Origin: Isoetes taiwanensis | Taxonomy: Eukaryota; Streptophyta; Lycopodiopsida; Isoetales; Isoetaceae | Length of the DNA: 64,000 bases | NCBI GenBank assembly: GCA_021234155.1 | Contig: JAJEKV010000057.1 | Coordinates: forward strand, 2,451,821 to 2,515,820 | Direction: 5' to 3' | Shown here: piece by piece, positions 46,001 to 57,853 of the stretch | Layout of the letters: every line of letters starts with the position of its first letter | How positions within the stretch are numbered: the stretch's first letter is position 1 | Position numbers and translations under genes: made by a program | The notes under the pieces: model-generated | What the model saw: only the letters and a program-made list of their open reading frames with translations | The model's database searches: none | Told to the model about the DNA's origin: nothing

Positions 46001-47982
46001 TATAGGGTCTGCACACAAGGATCAACAAGTTTTTTTGCAAAGAAATATACTAGAATGCCCTGAAATTGAGTTTTTTTGCACAAAGATTGTCACAAAGCCA
46101 AAACAGCAAGCAAGTTTTTGTAAATCGAGTTTTGATAATCTTTTTTAACTTTTGACAACTCCTGACACCTTTGACAGGTCTGTAGGCAAGGGGAATCAAG
46201 CTTTTGGATGAAAATCAACGCTCATATGGTCAGAACTGATGATTTATGGCTAGAATGTGGTAACTTCGCAGAAGAACAACAAATAGACTTTTGTAAAACA
46301 AATTTTTTGACACTTTTTCTCAACGTTGACACTTCCTAATTACTCTGGTAGTTCTGCATGTGATGTACAACTCAAAATATAGTGCTTAACCTGCTTAAGA
46401 TAATTAATCATCTAAGACAACTCTAAACTTGAGCACTCTAGTCTGATTTTTTTTTCTTATGAAATTTGTTCAGAGTACAATATGAGATGCAATTTACCCA
46501 AAATATGCTAGACTTGTATTTTACGTATTCAAATATCACTTTTACCTCCTCACTATACCTCATTTTGCAATGCTGAATGCAAATTGAATGAAATTGGCAC
46601 ACAAAAATAGCAAACAAGATAAATATGATAGTGCTTGGTTATAAATAGGGAATTTTGTTGGGTTGCACAATATTTTTGTTTGTAATGATATGCTTATCTC
46701 TAATGATCATTTTATGGTGTTCAGAGCTGCTGATTGCCCTTACAACGAGGATGAACTGTAAGCCAAACCTCCCTGACCTGTCAAATTATGCAGCTGCCAC
46801 AGAGATTTTTAATAACTAGCAGCTCTGGTCTCTTTCCCCCACAATCGACCAAGATTTGGATAAGCTAAAACCTTTCATGCTAAACGGTCACCAGGCACAT
46901 ATTCTTGACAGATTCCTGTTTTGTTATGAGAGATTGCTAACTGATGACCAGTTCTCCCACTTTAGAGATATGTTTTATCACCACAAAGCCTTGCAGGATG
47001 CTCATGGAGAGGCCATTATCCTTTTTTCCGAAACAACCCCTCTTTGGTTCTTTGCTTTCACCCGAATGGAATGACATTGGCTGGCAGCTGGATCCAGTGG
47101 CCTCGGATTTGGTGATCATTGACGAAGAGGAGTCCGACTCAGACTTAGATTTTCTGGTTCAAAATCTTCCACGCTGATATTGATCGGGTTTCACCTGTTA
47201 CAGTTTGTTTTTGTATAGAGGACTTTGGTCCCAATTTTGTCTGTAATGTTTTTGTGTGCTAGAGGCACAATTTTTGTGAACCTTCATGGTTCCTGAAAAT
47301 CTCTGATGTAACTCTCTGATGAGTAATATAAATCTGCCAAGGGTCGGATTTTCATTCATATGAATGGCATACAGTCAATGAAATAATTACCAAGCTCTGG
47401 CTCTTGGGCACAGGATCAAAAAGTCATACAGTAGAAATCAAGCAATTTGCTTCAAAAAATCCATCGACTTATGAAGCAATGAAGGCAAAGTATCAGTCGG
47501 TTAATCGGGTCTCTATCAGAGATATCCTGATCAATTCTTGCGCCTAAAGCCCTCGAAATCCTCTGTAACAAAATTCCCCTTTCACAATCCTTTGTTTCCA
47601 GTCCATTCTTGGCAAATCCGGCGTCCAGACTTATCTTTTAGTTTAGTTCTGGATTTCTTGGCTTAGAATAGGTAGATCCGGGGTGTTTTAGCTATGATTA
47701 GGCTGTTGAATCATGCTGTAAATCCGGATCTTGGCATACATTTACTTTTAGGGTTCTTCAGGTTTTTGACGAAATACCCCACAGGCATTTTGAAAGAAGG
47801 AGTCTCAGGTATATAAGGCATAAGAAATTTTAATTATTAATTCATGCGTACTATGCCCACGTGGGATTCGGCCCGTTGCCGCCCCACACGCCCGAGCATA
47901 CCACGTGACAGGGGGAGATTGGATGGGGGAGTGACTAGGCCAAAAGGGGCGTTTTTTTTTTTTTTTTGGGGGCTAGGGAGGA
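46000..47982. other. Gypsy-related non-coding or LTR-like stretch
   Basis: No gene I can name. Plus-strand frames at 46856-47074 ('HILDRFLFCYERLLTDDQF') and 46944-47177 ('DEEESDSDLDFLVQNLPR') are open in part but unrecognised. 47480-47795 resembles 36400-36660, so this is probably LTR/leader sequence of a Gypsy family. Confidence 0.35.
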
Positions 47983-48867
47983 TTTTTTTTTTTTTTTGGC
48001 ACGAATCACAAGAAGTGAAAAATGAAGGCCAATATAGGGTCTTTTTCAAAAATTCCTTTTCTCACAAGGAATCTTTTTTGATGCTCTACAAGATGGGAGA
48101 ATCTTTTTGCAAAAAAGAGCATTTGATTTTTTTGGCTAAAAATGGAAGTGTAATTTGATGATGTTGCAAGTTGGTGGGGTGATTTGGCAAATGGGTGGTG
48201 ATATGGCATTATGAAGTGATGATGTGTCAAGTAATGTGGCAAAATGACTTTTTTCTAGTCAAAACTTTTTATGAAGTGGAGATGATGTGGATCACATGTG
48301 TGCGATGATGTGGAAGCACTTGGGTATGATGTGGCACCGTGGGATGATGACATGTCACCTAGGGTATCAAAATGACTTTACTTAGGTCAAAACTTTTAAA
48401 ATAAAGTTTAGTGGTAGATGACACGTGTATGGTGACATGGATGTGCTTGGGTGATGACGTGGATGGTGTTTGGCATTTTTGTTTGGCAACCAATTTGGCA
48501 CTAGTGCACATAACAATAGATCTTTTATGCAATAACTTGGATATTTTACTTCTCCATACTTGCTTGAAGAAAATGTGCACTTTCTCTTTCTAACTTAGCT
48601 TTTCGAGAGAGAAGATGATCTTAGGCCATGGGAATAGCCAAATTTGGTGGGATTCTTTGCTTTTTTCAAAGGTGGTGGATGTATGATGGTGTGTGATGCA
48701 TGTATGGTGTGCTTTGACTAGAAAAAAGACTCTTTGCCAACTTGGGCTACGGAAAATGATGGTGAGGCATGAAAATACGAGTTATGAAGCATGTATGGTG
48801 TTTATGGATGGGATTGAGGTAGTATGGTCATGTAAGAAGCCTTGGGAAATGCCAAAATGATTTGGAA
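47983..48867 (-). repeat. Gypsy 3'-end copy 2, contiguous with integrase fragment B
   Basis: Same terminus (GGCACGAATC at 47998) beside a T15 tract (47983-47997). At its far end it runs into the integrase stop region at 48868, so in this copy the segment is the 3' UTR of Gypsy B. Confidence 0.7.
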
Positions 48868-49829
48868 CTAGCCACATACCAAAGAATCTTGAGGGGTCTT
48901 CCAAACTTCAATCTTGAGAGGCCTCTTCAAATGTAGGATGTTAATGGGCTTTGGTAGCTCTCTTTCATCAATAACAGATTTCAGCCAGTAGGAGTCTTTT
49001 CTTGCTGCTCCAATCACCTCAAACGGGCCTTCCCATGAGTCAAATTTTGCTGCTACATCCTCCCTTGCTTTGTTCCACTTGAGCATCAATTCTCAAGTTT
49101 TGAGAGTACCTTGAAGCTTGTGAGCAGCCTTGAAGGCTGCTATGTCTTTGACTTTCCTGATAAGAATTGCATTTTCAGCCTCAAACCTATGCTATTCTAC
49201 TGTATTAATCTCACACACCTTCCTTTTAGTGCATCCTCCATTTTTTTAATTGATTTGATATGCCAATCTAAGGGAGGGTAATTCAAGATCAATGGGGACA
49301 ATAGACTCGACACCATATACTAGATAAAAGGTGAGTGCTTTGTGGATGCCTTAATGGTGGTCCTATATGCCCATAAGGCATCATGTAACTTAATATTCCA
49401 ATCCTTTTTGGAGATACTAATAGTTTTCATGAGAATTGACTTTAGAACCTTGTTTGTTGACCCAGCTTGGCCATTGCCTTGAGGATAGTAGGCTGAGCTT
49501 TTAGATGTTTGACTTTGAGAGTAGCTAACAATGCGGCTGTGGCTTGGTTCATGAATTGTCCCCTATCAGATATGATCTTAAATGGGATTCCGAACCTAGC
49601 ACAAATGTTTTCATGGAGAAACATTGCAGTATTGAAAGCACTAACCTCTCTAAGTGGGATTGCCTCTTTGTGAAATCATCAGTAGCTGCGGAGAGGTTAT
49701 GGCAGTGAGGGGAGCTGGCTGGAACACTCTTTTGCCAAAGATTTGGCATTTATGACAACACTTTACAAGATTATAGCAATCTTCAAAGAGAGTGGGTCAG
49801 AAATACCACGACAATTTTGTGTCGTCTGC
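48868..49829 (-). pseudogene. Gypsy B integrase, 3' portion
   Basis: Minus-strand relative of the Gypsy A integrase. At 49089-48868 the C-terminus reads 'LKWNKAREDVAAKFDSWEGP' and 'PKPINILHLKRPLK'. At 49624-49442 is 'ENICARFGIPFKIISDRGQF' (second catalytic Asp). At 49790-49720 is the CC half of the zinc-binding domain ('CCHKCQIFGKR'), continuing to 'VADDTKLSWYF' at 49829. Several frameshifts and stops. The N-terminal half of the same gene continues at 57463, beyond the CACTA-like insertion. Confidence 0.8.
49827..49829. repeat. Putative 3-bp target duplication (left)
   Basis: TGC here and at 57463-57465 flank the CACTA-like insertion. Three-base duplications are the rule for CACTA elements, but three bases alone are weak evidence. 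Confidence 0.45.
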
Positions 49830-52800
49830 TACTATCTTGACACAAAGTGCTTGTGTTGTGTCAAATTTATATCTAGTGCATAGTGTCAAATATCACGTCC
49901 AATGCAATGATATCCTTTTGTCAACTTTTTTATCGCAATTTAAGTGGGTTATTGCAATACTTTTGAACAATATTATAACTAAGATGTAACAACCTTTTCT
50001 TAAGACTTGTAACAAAACGGTATCCAATTCTTTATCTAATATTTCAACTGAATTGTGAGGAGCATTTGTCTAATTTAAGTGAGTTGTTGCAACAATTTTT
50101 AAACAACATTATAACTAAGTAGCTACAACATTTAAGACTTATAACAGAATGCCATCCAACTTTGTGTCTAGTATTTCAACAAAATTATGCTGTGTATTCA
50201 TACATAAGATATATTACTACACCAAGGGATATTATTTGATACAATTGAAGAATGATTTGGATATCTTAGAACTAGTTGGATGAAGGGGAATAGTAAATGG
50301 TGAAGGGTACTTGACAATGTGAACAAAGGAGAAAACCTATTAGGAAGGCAAGGCTCATCAAATACGAAATACTTGTAATGTACATAATATATATATCGAA
50401 ACTCTAAGAACTACTCTTTATATGACAAATAAATGAATTCATTGAATTGCAAAAAGGTGCAAACAAATGCCACTCCAATCTAGATAGCTCTTGTAGGTTG
50501 TATCTCAATGGACGGGTGCTTCCCCTTGAAGGATGAACTCGGAGGACGAGTGGCAAGAAGAGGGGCCTCTAGGTTCTCAAGATCTACGAGGAATTTAGTG
50601 GCAATTCCATAATTTAGAGACGACAAATTTAGAAGGACCACACTCAATATCAATATGTAGCACAATAACAGGGTGTTCCAGAGGGATTTGATGTGGATGT
50701 AGAATTGACAATTGAAACCACAGACTATATTCCTAAAACAATTGAATGGATTGTTAAAAAAAAAAACATAGATCCATAATCATGTTAGACAGACAATTCT
50801 TCTGCAAGATTTCATGGAAAAATACAAACTATGCTTAAAAAAGCTAAATGGTGCATATTACAACGAAATCGGCAAGCATTATTCAAATCATGGATCCAAA
50901 AGTAAGATGCGATTTCCTGCAACCAAATCCAATGCATGCCCTGAGTAACTTAGTTGCTAGTTATAATATGTTCGAACATGGCTGTTCCAGTAGCCAAATG
51001 AACTGGCGATAATAAAATTTTTTCCATTTCCAGAACCCTCCGACATATTCTGGCTAGCCTCAAGGTAGAACCACCATTTGTAACACCGACTAGGTTTCTT
51101 TCCAGACCGCAGGCAAATAGCAGGCGATAAAATCTGGCCAAAATGCCTGGAAAATCTTACCTTGTGGAATGGGATATGGTAAAGAAAAAAAGTGGCAACA
51201 AAAGGGCAAAAAAGAAAGATGGAAGACGGCTGATAATGGCAGCTGTTATCAGCCAGAAGAGGGCAAAGAAAAAATCAACGGCAGGGTATGGCGGCAAAGA
51301 GATAGATTCTTGATCGGTTCTTGCAGATTGGCGTGGCGGATCTGTGAAGCATGAAACAGGGAAAGGGCTTGGCAAATGTAATGGCAGAGGGTGGAAGCAT
51401 AGCGGCAGAGATGGCGACAAAATAGGCTGCTCTTTCATTTTTGTTCTGCTTTTGTCACAGATGGCTGGCGAAAATATGAATCTCAGAGCAGAGGATTAAG
51501 AACAAGCTATGGCATGCAAAGGCAGAAGACATGGCAGTTTGGCGATGGCAGAAAAGCTTGGCAAATTACTCAGCGGTCTGTGGTCACGAAAAGATGTGCC
51601 ACTGCCTTCAAATACTTCAGAAAATACAAGCTGAGCCACTCTTGGTCACGAAAGGATCCTTTCCTTTCTTGATCTTTTTTCTGGCTCTATCAAATCTTCT
51701 TTGATAATCTGAAGAATGCATGTGCAAAAATCATTGGATGTACCGATTAATTTGGCTCTTGATCGCACCATCTTTCTTCTTTAGATCTGGCAGCAGGGCA
51801 CAGAGCAGAGACAACGAGCAATTGGTGAGCAGAGTAAGGCACAGACTGGCGCAGATTTAATAAGATTGGAGGGCTGGCTTTGTTGGTAGGAATTATCAAC
51901 GACAAATAGATGCTACTTCCAAACGCAAAAGGCAGCAATGGACTGGCTCTGGAGGCATAATGTTTATTAAACTAAATACATTTCTTCAATTTTCTTGGAT
52001 GTTTAAAATACAATACAGTTTCAGGATTGGGGGTCCATGCTAACAAAGGATTTGCTATAGGAAATTATAGCGAGAAAGGCGGGTATGAAGCATGGAGAAG
52101 GAAGATGATCGCAAAAGTCTTTGTGCCCAAAAAGGTTGGTTTTGCTTTAAATCAGTGTCACGCACTGAAATACACTGAAGTCAGTGTCATGCACTGAAAT
52201 ACACTGTCTTCCTTTGAAATACACCACTTTAGCTGCTGTACACTCATGAATTAGCTGTTGTACAAATTCTTTAGCTACTACATTTATAAATTAGCTGTTG
52301 TATTAAATCCTTAGCTGCTTCACAAATTCTTAGCTGATGGACATTTCTGATTCTTGCTAATTCTTTAGCTGGTGTACATTTTTGATTTCTTGTGTCACCC
52401 TGAACCTTTAAACAGTGCACATGGCTTGTTTTATAGAAAGCATTCAGATTTGTGCAGATTTTTTGAGCTCTGACTTTTCATTTCACTCCTGTACGATTTA
52501 GACCAAGCTTTCAAAATCCAGGTTTATTTCTAAGGTGTACTATTATGGCCAAGTATTCTGCACTGTTTTGCCATATAAATGCAAGCAGATGGAGAACCTC
52601 CAGTAAAATCCTCAGAGAATTGCAAAGAAATAAGCTAGTAAAGCAAAATTCTTATAAACTCATGAACTTATGATCTAATAATATGCAGGGCAGTACCTAT
52701 CATATCTCCCTCAATATGATGTAAAAATATGCAGGGCAGACATGATTACTGCAGTTGATATCGCAGCTTTAAATGCTTCAATTTTTGCTACAGCCAAATG

Positions 52801-52880
52801 TTCATTTGTCAGAATCTATTATTCTAGTTTTAAATGAGCATAAAGCCTTGGACTATGTTAATGGACAACCCTAGATATCA
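49830..52880. other. Left non-coding part of the CACTA-like element
   Basis: No gene recognised. AG-rich at 51130-51470 and repetitive at 52150-52385. The open minus-strand frame at 51438-51157 is compositional. Confidence 0.4.
52150..52385. repeat. Short interspersed tandem words (ACACTGA / TTAGCTG.TGTAC)
   Basis: 'tcagtgtca.gcactgaaatacactg' occurs twice (52152, 52176), followed by six or more copies of 'ttagctg.tgtac' with irregular spacing. A degenerate microsatellite-like array inside the CACTA-like element. Confidence 0.6.
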
Positions 52881-52888
52881 TCTTTGAG

Positions 52889-53302
52889 ATGAAATCGAAG
52901 AAGGAGAAAGAAGTTATGAATACAGTATGCATATTTCACGTGATATCTGTGGTTTCTTTCAATGTAAATTAACCTTATATTTTGTATATTCTACACGCAG
53001 AACATTTGCTATATTGATCATGAGTTTGATAAAGAACGGGTATGAAGTTTTATTGTTTCATATGTTTTAAAGCATTTTGCATTGCATTGAATTCCTTCAA
53101 TCAGAGCTAATTTCTACATCGAACTATTCAGGAGGAGGACAATCATGAAGGCAAAAGAAATGAACTAGAACAAATAAAGATGACTTTGAAAGTCAAGAGG
53201 ACTGAACTTTTGTACTTGAAGTTAGAGGTCGTTGGCACATTTGAAATGTATTATGAGAAGCATGAAGTGAATGCTCAATTTCTTTGTTGTATTCCAATTT
53301 AA
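52889..53302 (+). pseudogene. Three-exon gene fragment of unknown identity
   Basis: Predicted exons 52889-52924, 53001-53039 and 53132-53302 are joined by good splice signals (ACA|GTATGC...CACGCAG|AAC; CGG|GTATGA...TATTCAG|GAG), all in phase 0. Together they give 81 codons ending in TAA. The product is highly charged and helical: MKSKKEKEVMNT, then NICYIDHEFDKER, then a Lys/Glu-rich segment ('RNELEQIKMTLKVKRTELLY'). It looks like part of a coiled-coil protein. I recognise no family. It lies just upstream of the FKBP exons inside the same insertion, so it may be a second captured gene or a fused 5' part. Confidence 0.35.
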
Positions 53303-53666
53303 TAAAATTGGTTATTTTGTCTTCAATTATCAAAGTTATTACTTTTCCCATTTTTGGGTTGCCCCTGGGGGGGCAAACTCGTTTATGTGGGTATGTAGGC
53401 ATATCCAGGTATATGCCGGCATATGCCTAGCATATGCTGATGACTGCTAAAAACTGGCTGCTGCCTGTAAATGCTCGGTCATCCAGCCCCATTCCTTCTC
53501 TCGCGCTGTTCCTCCGTTCCCGCTCTGCTTCTCTTCTCAAAGCAAAAAAGCAGCAGAAGATGGCTCCATCCCCCGGCTTCTCTTCTCAGAGTCCCGGAGG
53601 CCCTGCTCTGCCTCGTCCTGTCTCTGCGATGGAGCTTTTGTTGGCTTCTGCCTCGGGAATAACAGA

Positions 53667-55471
53667 GGATGTGAAGAACATGCTTTCATGTTAGAGGGCT
53701 TTTTCAAACAGAGTCGGATGGTAAGAATAGGCTTCTAGATTGTGAATATGATGATATCGTCCCAAACACTGGAGGTATGCTGTTAGTCGCATTTGGTTAA
53801 GCTTTACGTTATATAACTTCTTTGATTTGATTTTTACTGCAGTCACGATTGAGGAGCTAGTAGATGATGAAGCAAAGGAAGAACGGCCAAAGGTGAAGAG
53901 AGACGTCGAATCATTGGATTTAGACAAAAATGGTACTCAATCTAGTGAATATGTTAAGAATGTGAATGGCTGTGGACGTGACGAAAGTGAAGATGAGGAT
54001 GGTTTTATTTTCCAACGAAAGAAAGTGACGTCTGCCAAGGAGGGCAGTGATGACGATGAAAATGAAGATGGTTTTGCTGTTCCTGAAGAGCAAGGGGCAA
54101 CTCCTAAAGAAGATAAAGATGAAGACGATGATAAATCTGTTAGTGCTGGAAAACGGAAGGCATCTGTAAATGAAAATAAACCACCCAAGAAGAGCAAAGT
54201 ATTTGAAGGATAATCATTTGCCATCCCATTCTCAACATACATTCTCGTACTTTCATACAGTATGGATAGAAACATGCATGACTTCTTATACCAGCGATAT
54301 AGCTCATCTGTTTAATGTTTGTTACTTGAATGTGGAGTTTTCCAAGTTGGCATAATGAGTTTGGTAATTCAGATTTTTTTATTTATTTATATTTAAATGT
54401 TGTAAGGATAGGCATTACTGACCCTTTTTTCCTTTTGCAGGCCAAAGGTTGCTGTGCTGGAAGCAGCTCAAGAGACGGCTAAAAAGAAGAAGAAAAGGAA
54501 GGGGGCAAAGAAATCATCAGAGGACTTGCCAAACAATAGCAAGATGATGGAAGATGAGAGATTGTCAAGTGAAAACGAAATAAATTTAGCAATCCAGGCA
54601 CCTGAAGGTAAGGTGACGAATGATGAAAGCATTACTAATGTGATGGATGGAACACCTCAAAAAAGCACGTTATTGTCACTTGAAGGTAAAAGCTTAGGAA
54701 AGAAAGGGAGTCCAGCAGTAAGGAAGTTCCCCAATGGTCTTGAAATTGAAGTGCTAGCCATTGGAAAACCAGATGGAAAGCAAGCCAAGCCAGGAAAGAG
54801 AGTATGTATTATGCAAGTGTTATGACCTGAAACATTAAGAATCAATTTGCATGATGCACTTCTGACAATTTAAAAGAAAACAGGTTTCTATGTATTATAC
54901 TGGGAAACTCCAGTCAAATGGGAAGATATTTGACTCTAAATTGAACAGAAAGCCATTTGAATTCAGATTAGGTAATGCTACTGCTGGTAATGATCACATA
55001 ATTTTTTTTATGGTCTCATATAACGAATTGCTGCTCTGTACTACCAGGTGTCAATGAAGTTATTAAAGGATTGGACGTTGGCATGAATGGTATGTTGTTC
55101 TCTCGTGCATGTGCAAAATGAAACTTAATTCAAAGATAATCGCTTTGTCATCGAGAAAATGTTCCATAAAAAGTCTAGGCAACGTACAAGACGGACTCAA
55201 GTTGGAACATGATAGCATAATATTTTGAATGTTTCAATTTTAGCAACTTACATTGCAGGTATGCGGGTTGGAGATAAAAGAAGGATAACTATACCGCCTC
55301 AAATGGGGTAACTCTTCTTCAAACCATGTCACATATTTCTGTTATTTAATTATAGTACTCAAAAATTTCCATTGCTTAATTGTCTATAGGCATGGATTCA
55401 AAGGAGTACAGGGGTACATGCACGGAAATTCTTGGTTAATTTTTGATGTTGAACTTGTGAACGTGAAATGA
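53667..55471 (+). pseudogene. FKBP43/53-like immunophilin fragment (captured, frameshifted)
   Basis: Related to nuclear plant FKBPs (nucleoplasmin-like N-terminus, acidic/basic middle, C-terminal FK506-binding domain), which act as histone chaperones and prolyl isomerases. Exons by splice signals: 53667?-53774, 53843-54198, ~54448-54801, 54884-54971, 55048-55089, 55259-55307, 55390-55471. The first ends 'DDIVPNTG' and the second starts 'VTIEELVDDEAKEE'. The middle is rich in Asp/Glu and in KKKKKRKGAKK. The FKBP domain reads 'VSMYYTGKLQSNGKIFDSKL', 'VIKGLDVGMNGMRVGDKRRI', 'SWLIFDVELVNVK', then TGA. Disabling signs: a T5 run at 53700-53704 shifts the frame, most of the N-terminal domain is missing, and the canonical third-exon acceptor (after 54440) would break the frame. 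The pocket Trp (normally GWD) is Leu. Spliced structure rules out a retrocopy. The GC-rich 53434-53660 segment upstream is unassigned. Confidence 0.85.
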
Positions 55472-57449
55472 GGATATCGTAGGTGCTTTTTTTGTGTCAT
55501 GGCGGCCTAATCTCTGAAATGAAAGAGATTATCTGGTGTACATTGAGGTATTCTTTTTTATGAAATGTTGCAATAATGGAGAGAATTTGATTGATATCAA
55601 AGCTCTGGAAAGTGGAACTTCTTTTTCTGTCATGACGGCCTAATCTAGGAATAGAAGAGATTATTTGGTGTACATTGAGGTATGAAATGTTCCAAAACGT
55701 CGAAATGTGAGACGTTTTGGTCTTTCAGTAATTTTGGGAACACTTGTTAGTCTTCCTAGAATGAATGAATTGGATGACCAACAGGTTGTTTGCTTTGACA
55801 GCCTAATCAAAATAGTAGGCTTGTAATAAGTATTATTATATGTGCAAGAGATTGCCAAAGGTTTACAGAGCGAATATTGAAAGGCCAATAGAAGTTCATA
55901 AGAGTGACAATTTTTTTTCCCAATGATAATTCTGCGAAAATGCCAGTTTCTAATTGATAAAGATTGTGCGTTTCCATCTCTGGCAAGGTTTTGCTAGAAC
56001 ATCCTTTGCCTTTGGAATAATCTCTCTGTAATTTTTGAAGCCAATCTAAAACTGATTAGGCATTGGGCAGTAACTTCAATGTTCTTTGCATCAAAATTTC
56101 CCACTTCCCCTCTCTGAATTTTGACCTTCAACATGCAAGATGTAAAGATTGCTTTGGCTGCAGGTCTACAATACTGTGCAATGCATAAATGTAAAAATTT
56201 CACTTTATTCTCCTTTGGACTTCGACGTGTAATGCTTAAGCACAAACGCTCTTCATGGATCTTCTTTTTTCCCTAACTTGGAAAGCTTAGCATTTCAAGG
56301 ACAATGTTGCTACAAAAAGTAAAATAAAAAAAGCAAAAAAGAATACTATATTTTGTCTAGAATGCTTTCATTATTTTTGGTTTTGCTCGCTACTAAGAAC
56401 AACCAAATGCCATAGATGCGATGGAGGAGACCATTTGTATATGCGGCAAGGCATATGGGCCAAGGAGGAGAGGCAACTATTGCTAGTTAGAATCTCAAAC
56501 CTTGGTCAGTTGTTGTCACAAAGAAAAGTGGTGCTATTTGGAAGTTTGTGACATTACCCAATTGTGATAATGTTCTAATTATTTTGTTTGGTATTTGGGG
56601 AGGGTATCTCTGGCATGGTTGGGCCTAGATTTGGCGGCTGTATTGTATTGCAAACCGTATTTTGAGAATATTTTTGCAACGGTTTGAGCTGCTTATTGGC
56701 GTATATGTGAATTTGGATTTGTGTTTTCATGGTGTCAATTTAGAAAGAAATTTGGCTTTTGGCTTTGGAGATCGGGTGGAGAGGTCAGGGAGGCATGTCG
56801 CTGGTATGTTTCCATTACGAAGTAATCCAATCATGCCAAAACATGACTTTGAACTACGATTTAACCCACTTCACCCTCCGGCCATGGAGGGCAACCCTTC
56901 GTGCGCAGCACCTTGTTGAAATTTTATTGTTGTAAGGTGCAACTAGTTTTGTATTCTTGACAATGTTTTGGTGCTAGATTGTCACTATCTTGAGAATGGT
57001 GCTTGTTAATTCTTCACAAAGTTTTGTTGCTAAGTTGATACTATTACACAACTGGTGCTGTTATAAGTGTTCTATTACCTTGGTGTAATTTTGACACAAT
57101 ATATAATTCAAAGCTTGTCACTATGTATTTGTAGTTTTGGCACAAATCATACTTAAACTTGATGTACGCTTGTCATAAGCCGTTGTGGAATTCAACAAAA
57201 TGCTTGTTGATATTCTTGACACTAAACTGCTATTATCTGTGATGCTAATTTGTCACAGTGCAAGTTGCAAGCTTGTTGGAAACTCTATTAGTGTCCAACT
57301 TTTTTTGTCACAATCTTGACTGAATGGTGGTCACCCCAGTGACCAATGATGACGTCTAGTATAGTGTCGAGATTTTGACCATTTCAGAAATATTGAAGGT
57401 CCACTTAGTGTCAAAATTTTTGCCAATATGCTAGACACTAGAGACCCCA
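55472..57449. other. Right non-coding part of the CACTA-like element
   Basis: Includes the FKBP 3' flank with a duplicated block ('ggcctaatct...gagattat.tggtgtacattgaggta' at about 55504 and 55636). From about 56940 to 57449 are subterminal words such as 'cttgacac', 'ttgtcac' and 'tggtgct'. No other gene seen. Confidence 0.45.
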
Positions 57450-57462
57450 TTTTCTTGTAGTG
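57450..57462 (-). repeat. CACTA terminal motif
   Basis: The reverse complement is CACTACAAGAAAA, the well-known terminus of plant CACTA elements, placed exactly where Gypsy coding sequence resumes (57463). Confidence 0.8.
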
Positions 57463-57853
57463 TGCTTCAATGATCATCTTGGCCTCCTCAAGGTCCACAC
57501 ACCTTAGCAGCACCCCCGCCTTGTCAATCTTGCACAAAACTTCTCCTATCAGCTTGAATGTCTTGCACTTTTCTTTGAATCTTCTCTCTTGGACTGCTGG
57601 TCATATCCTTGGGCATCTCATTGTTCTCCAAATAGTTCCTAATATCATACTGCCAATCTACTTCCTTCTTATGCAAAACAACAAGGTTACAATCATTCTC
57701 ATCCAATCCCTCTTGATCTTCATATGCAAACAAAGCATTGGGAAGATAGGAGCTTGGATTGTTAACTAGATTGAATATCATAGGTTTGAACCTTGCAAGC
57801 CCATCTACATAGTTTAGCTTTTGGCTGATTTTTGGCAAAGCAAAGCAAAGGAA
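57463..57853 (-). pseudogene. Gypsy B: RNase H tail and start of integrase
   Basis: Minus strand, one frame with some breaks: 'KISQKLNYVDGLARFK', 'NNPSSYLPNALFAYEDQEGL', 'VDWQYDIRNYLENNEMPKDM', 'KAGVLLRCVDLEEAKMIIEA'. It parallels the Gypsy A region 'DPSSYLTDVLFKYEDLEDLD'...'EGVLLRCVDKFEAELVLKA'. It stops at IIEA exactly at the CACTA end, and the rest is at 49829 and below, minus about ten residues of the HEGxCGGHF block. The 5' end is truncated at 57853 against the T tract of copy 3. Confidence 0.8.

Larger units (their letters stand above)
49830..57462. mobile_element. CACTA-like element carrying host-gene fragments (7.6 kb)
   Basis: Interrupts Gypsy B integrase exactly between its two halves. 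The right end, read inward on the minus strand, is CACTACAAGAAAATGGGG (from 57462), the canonical plant CACTA (En/Spm) terminus. The left end reads TACTATCTTGACAC, which matches CACTA at four of five bases. Words of the type TTGACAC and GTGTCAA recur within about 500 bp of both ends, as expected for subterminal repeats. No En/Spm transposase is visible, so it is non-autonomous. Inside lie exons of an FKBP43/53-like gene and a small three-exon fragment. Confidence 0.65.

Noticed and set aside
53434-53694. 86-codon ORF as an independent gene
   Set aside because: It overlaps the first FKBP exon in a different frame, is compositionally Pro/Ser/Ala-rich from high GC, and has no recognisable motif.
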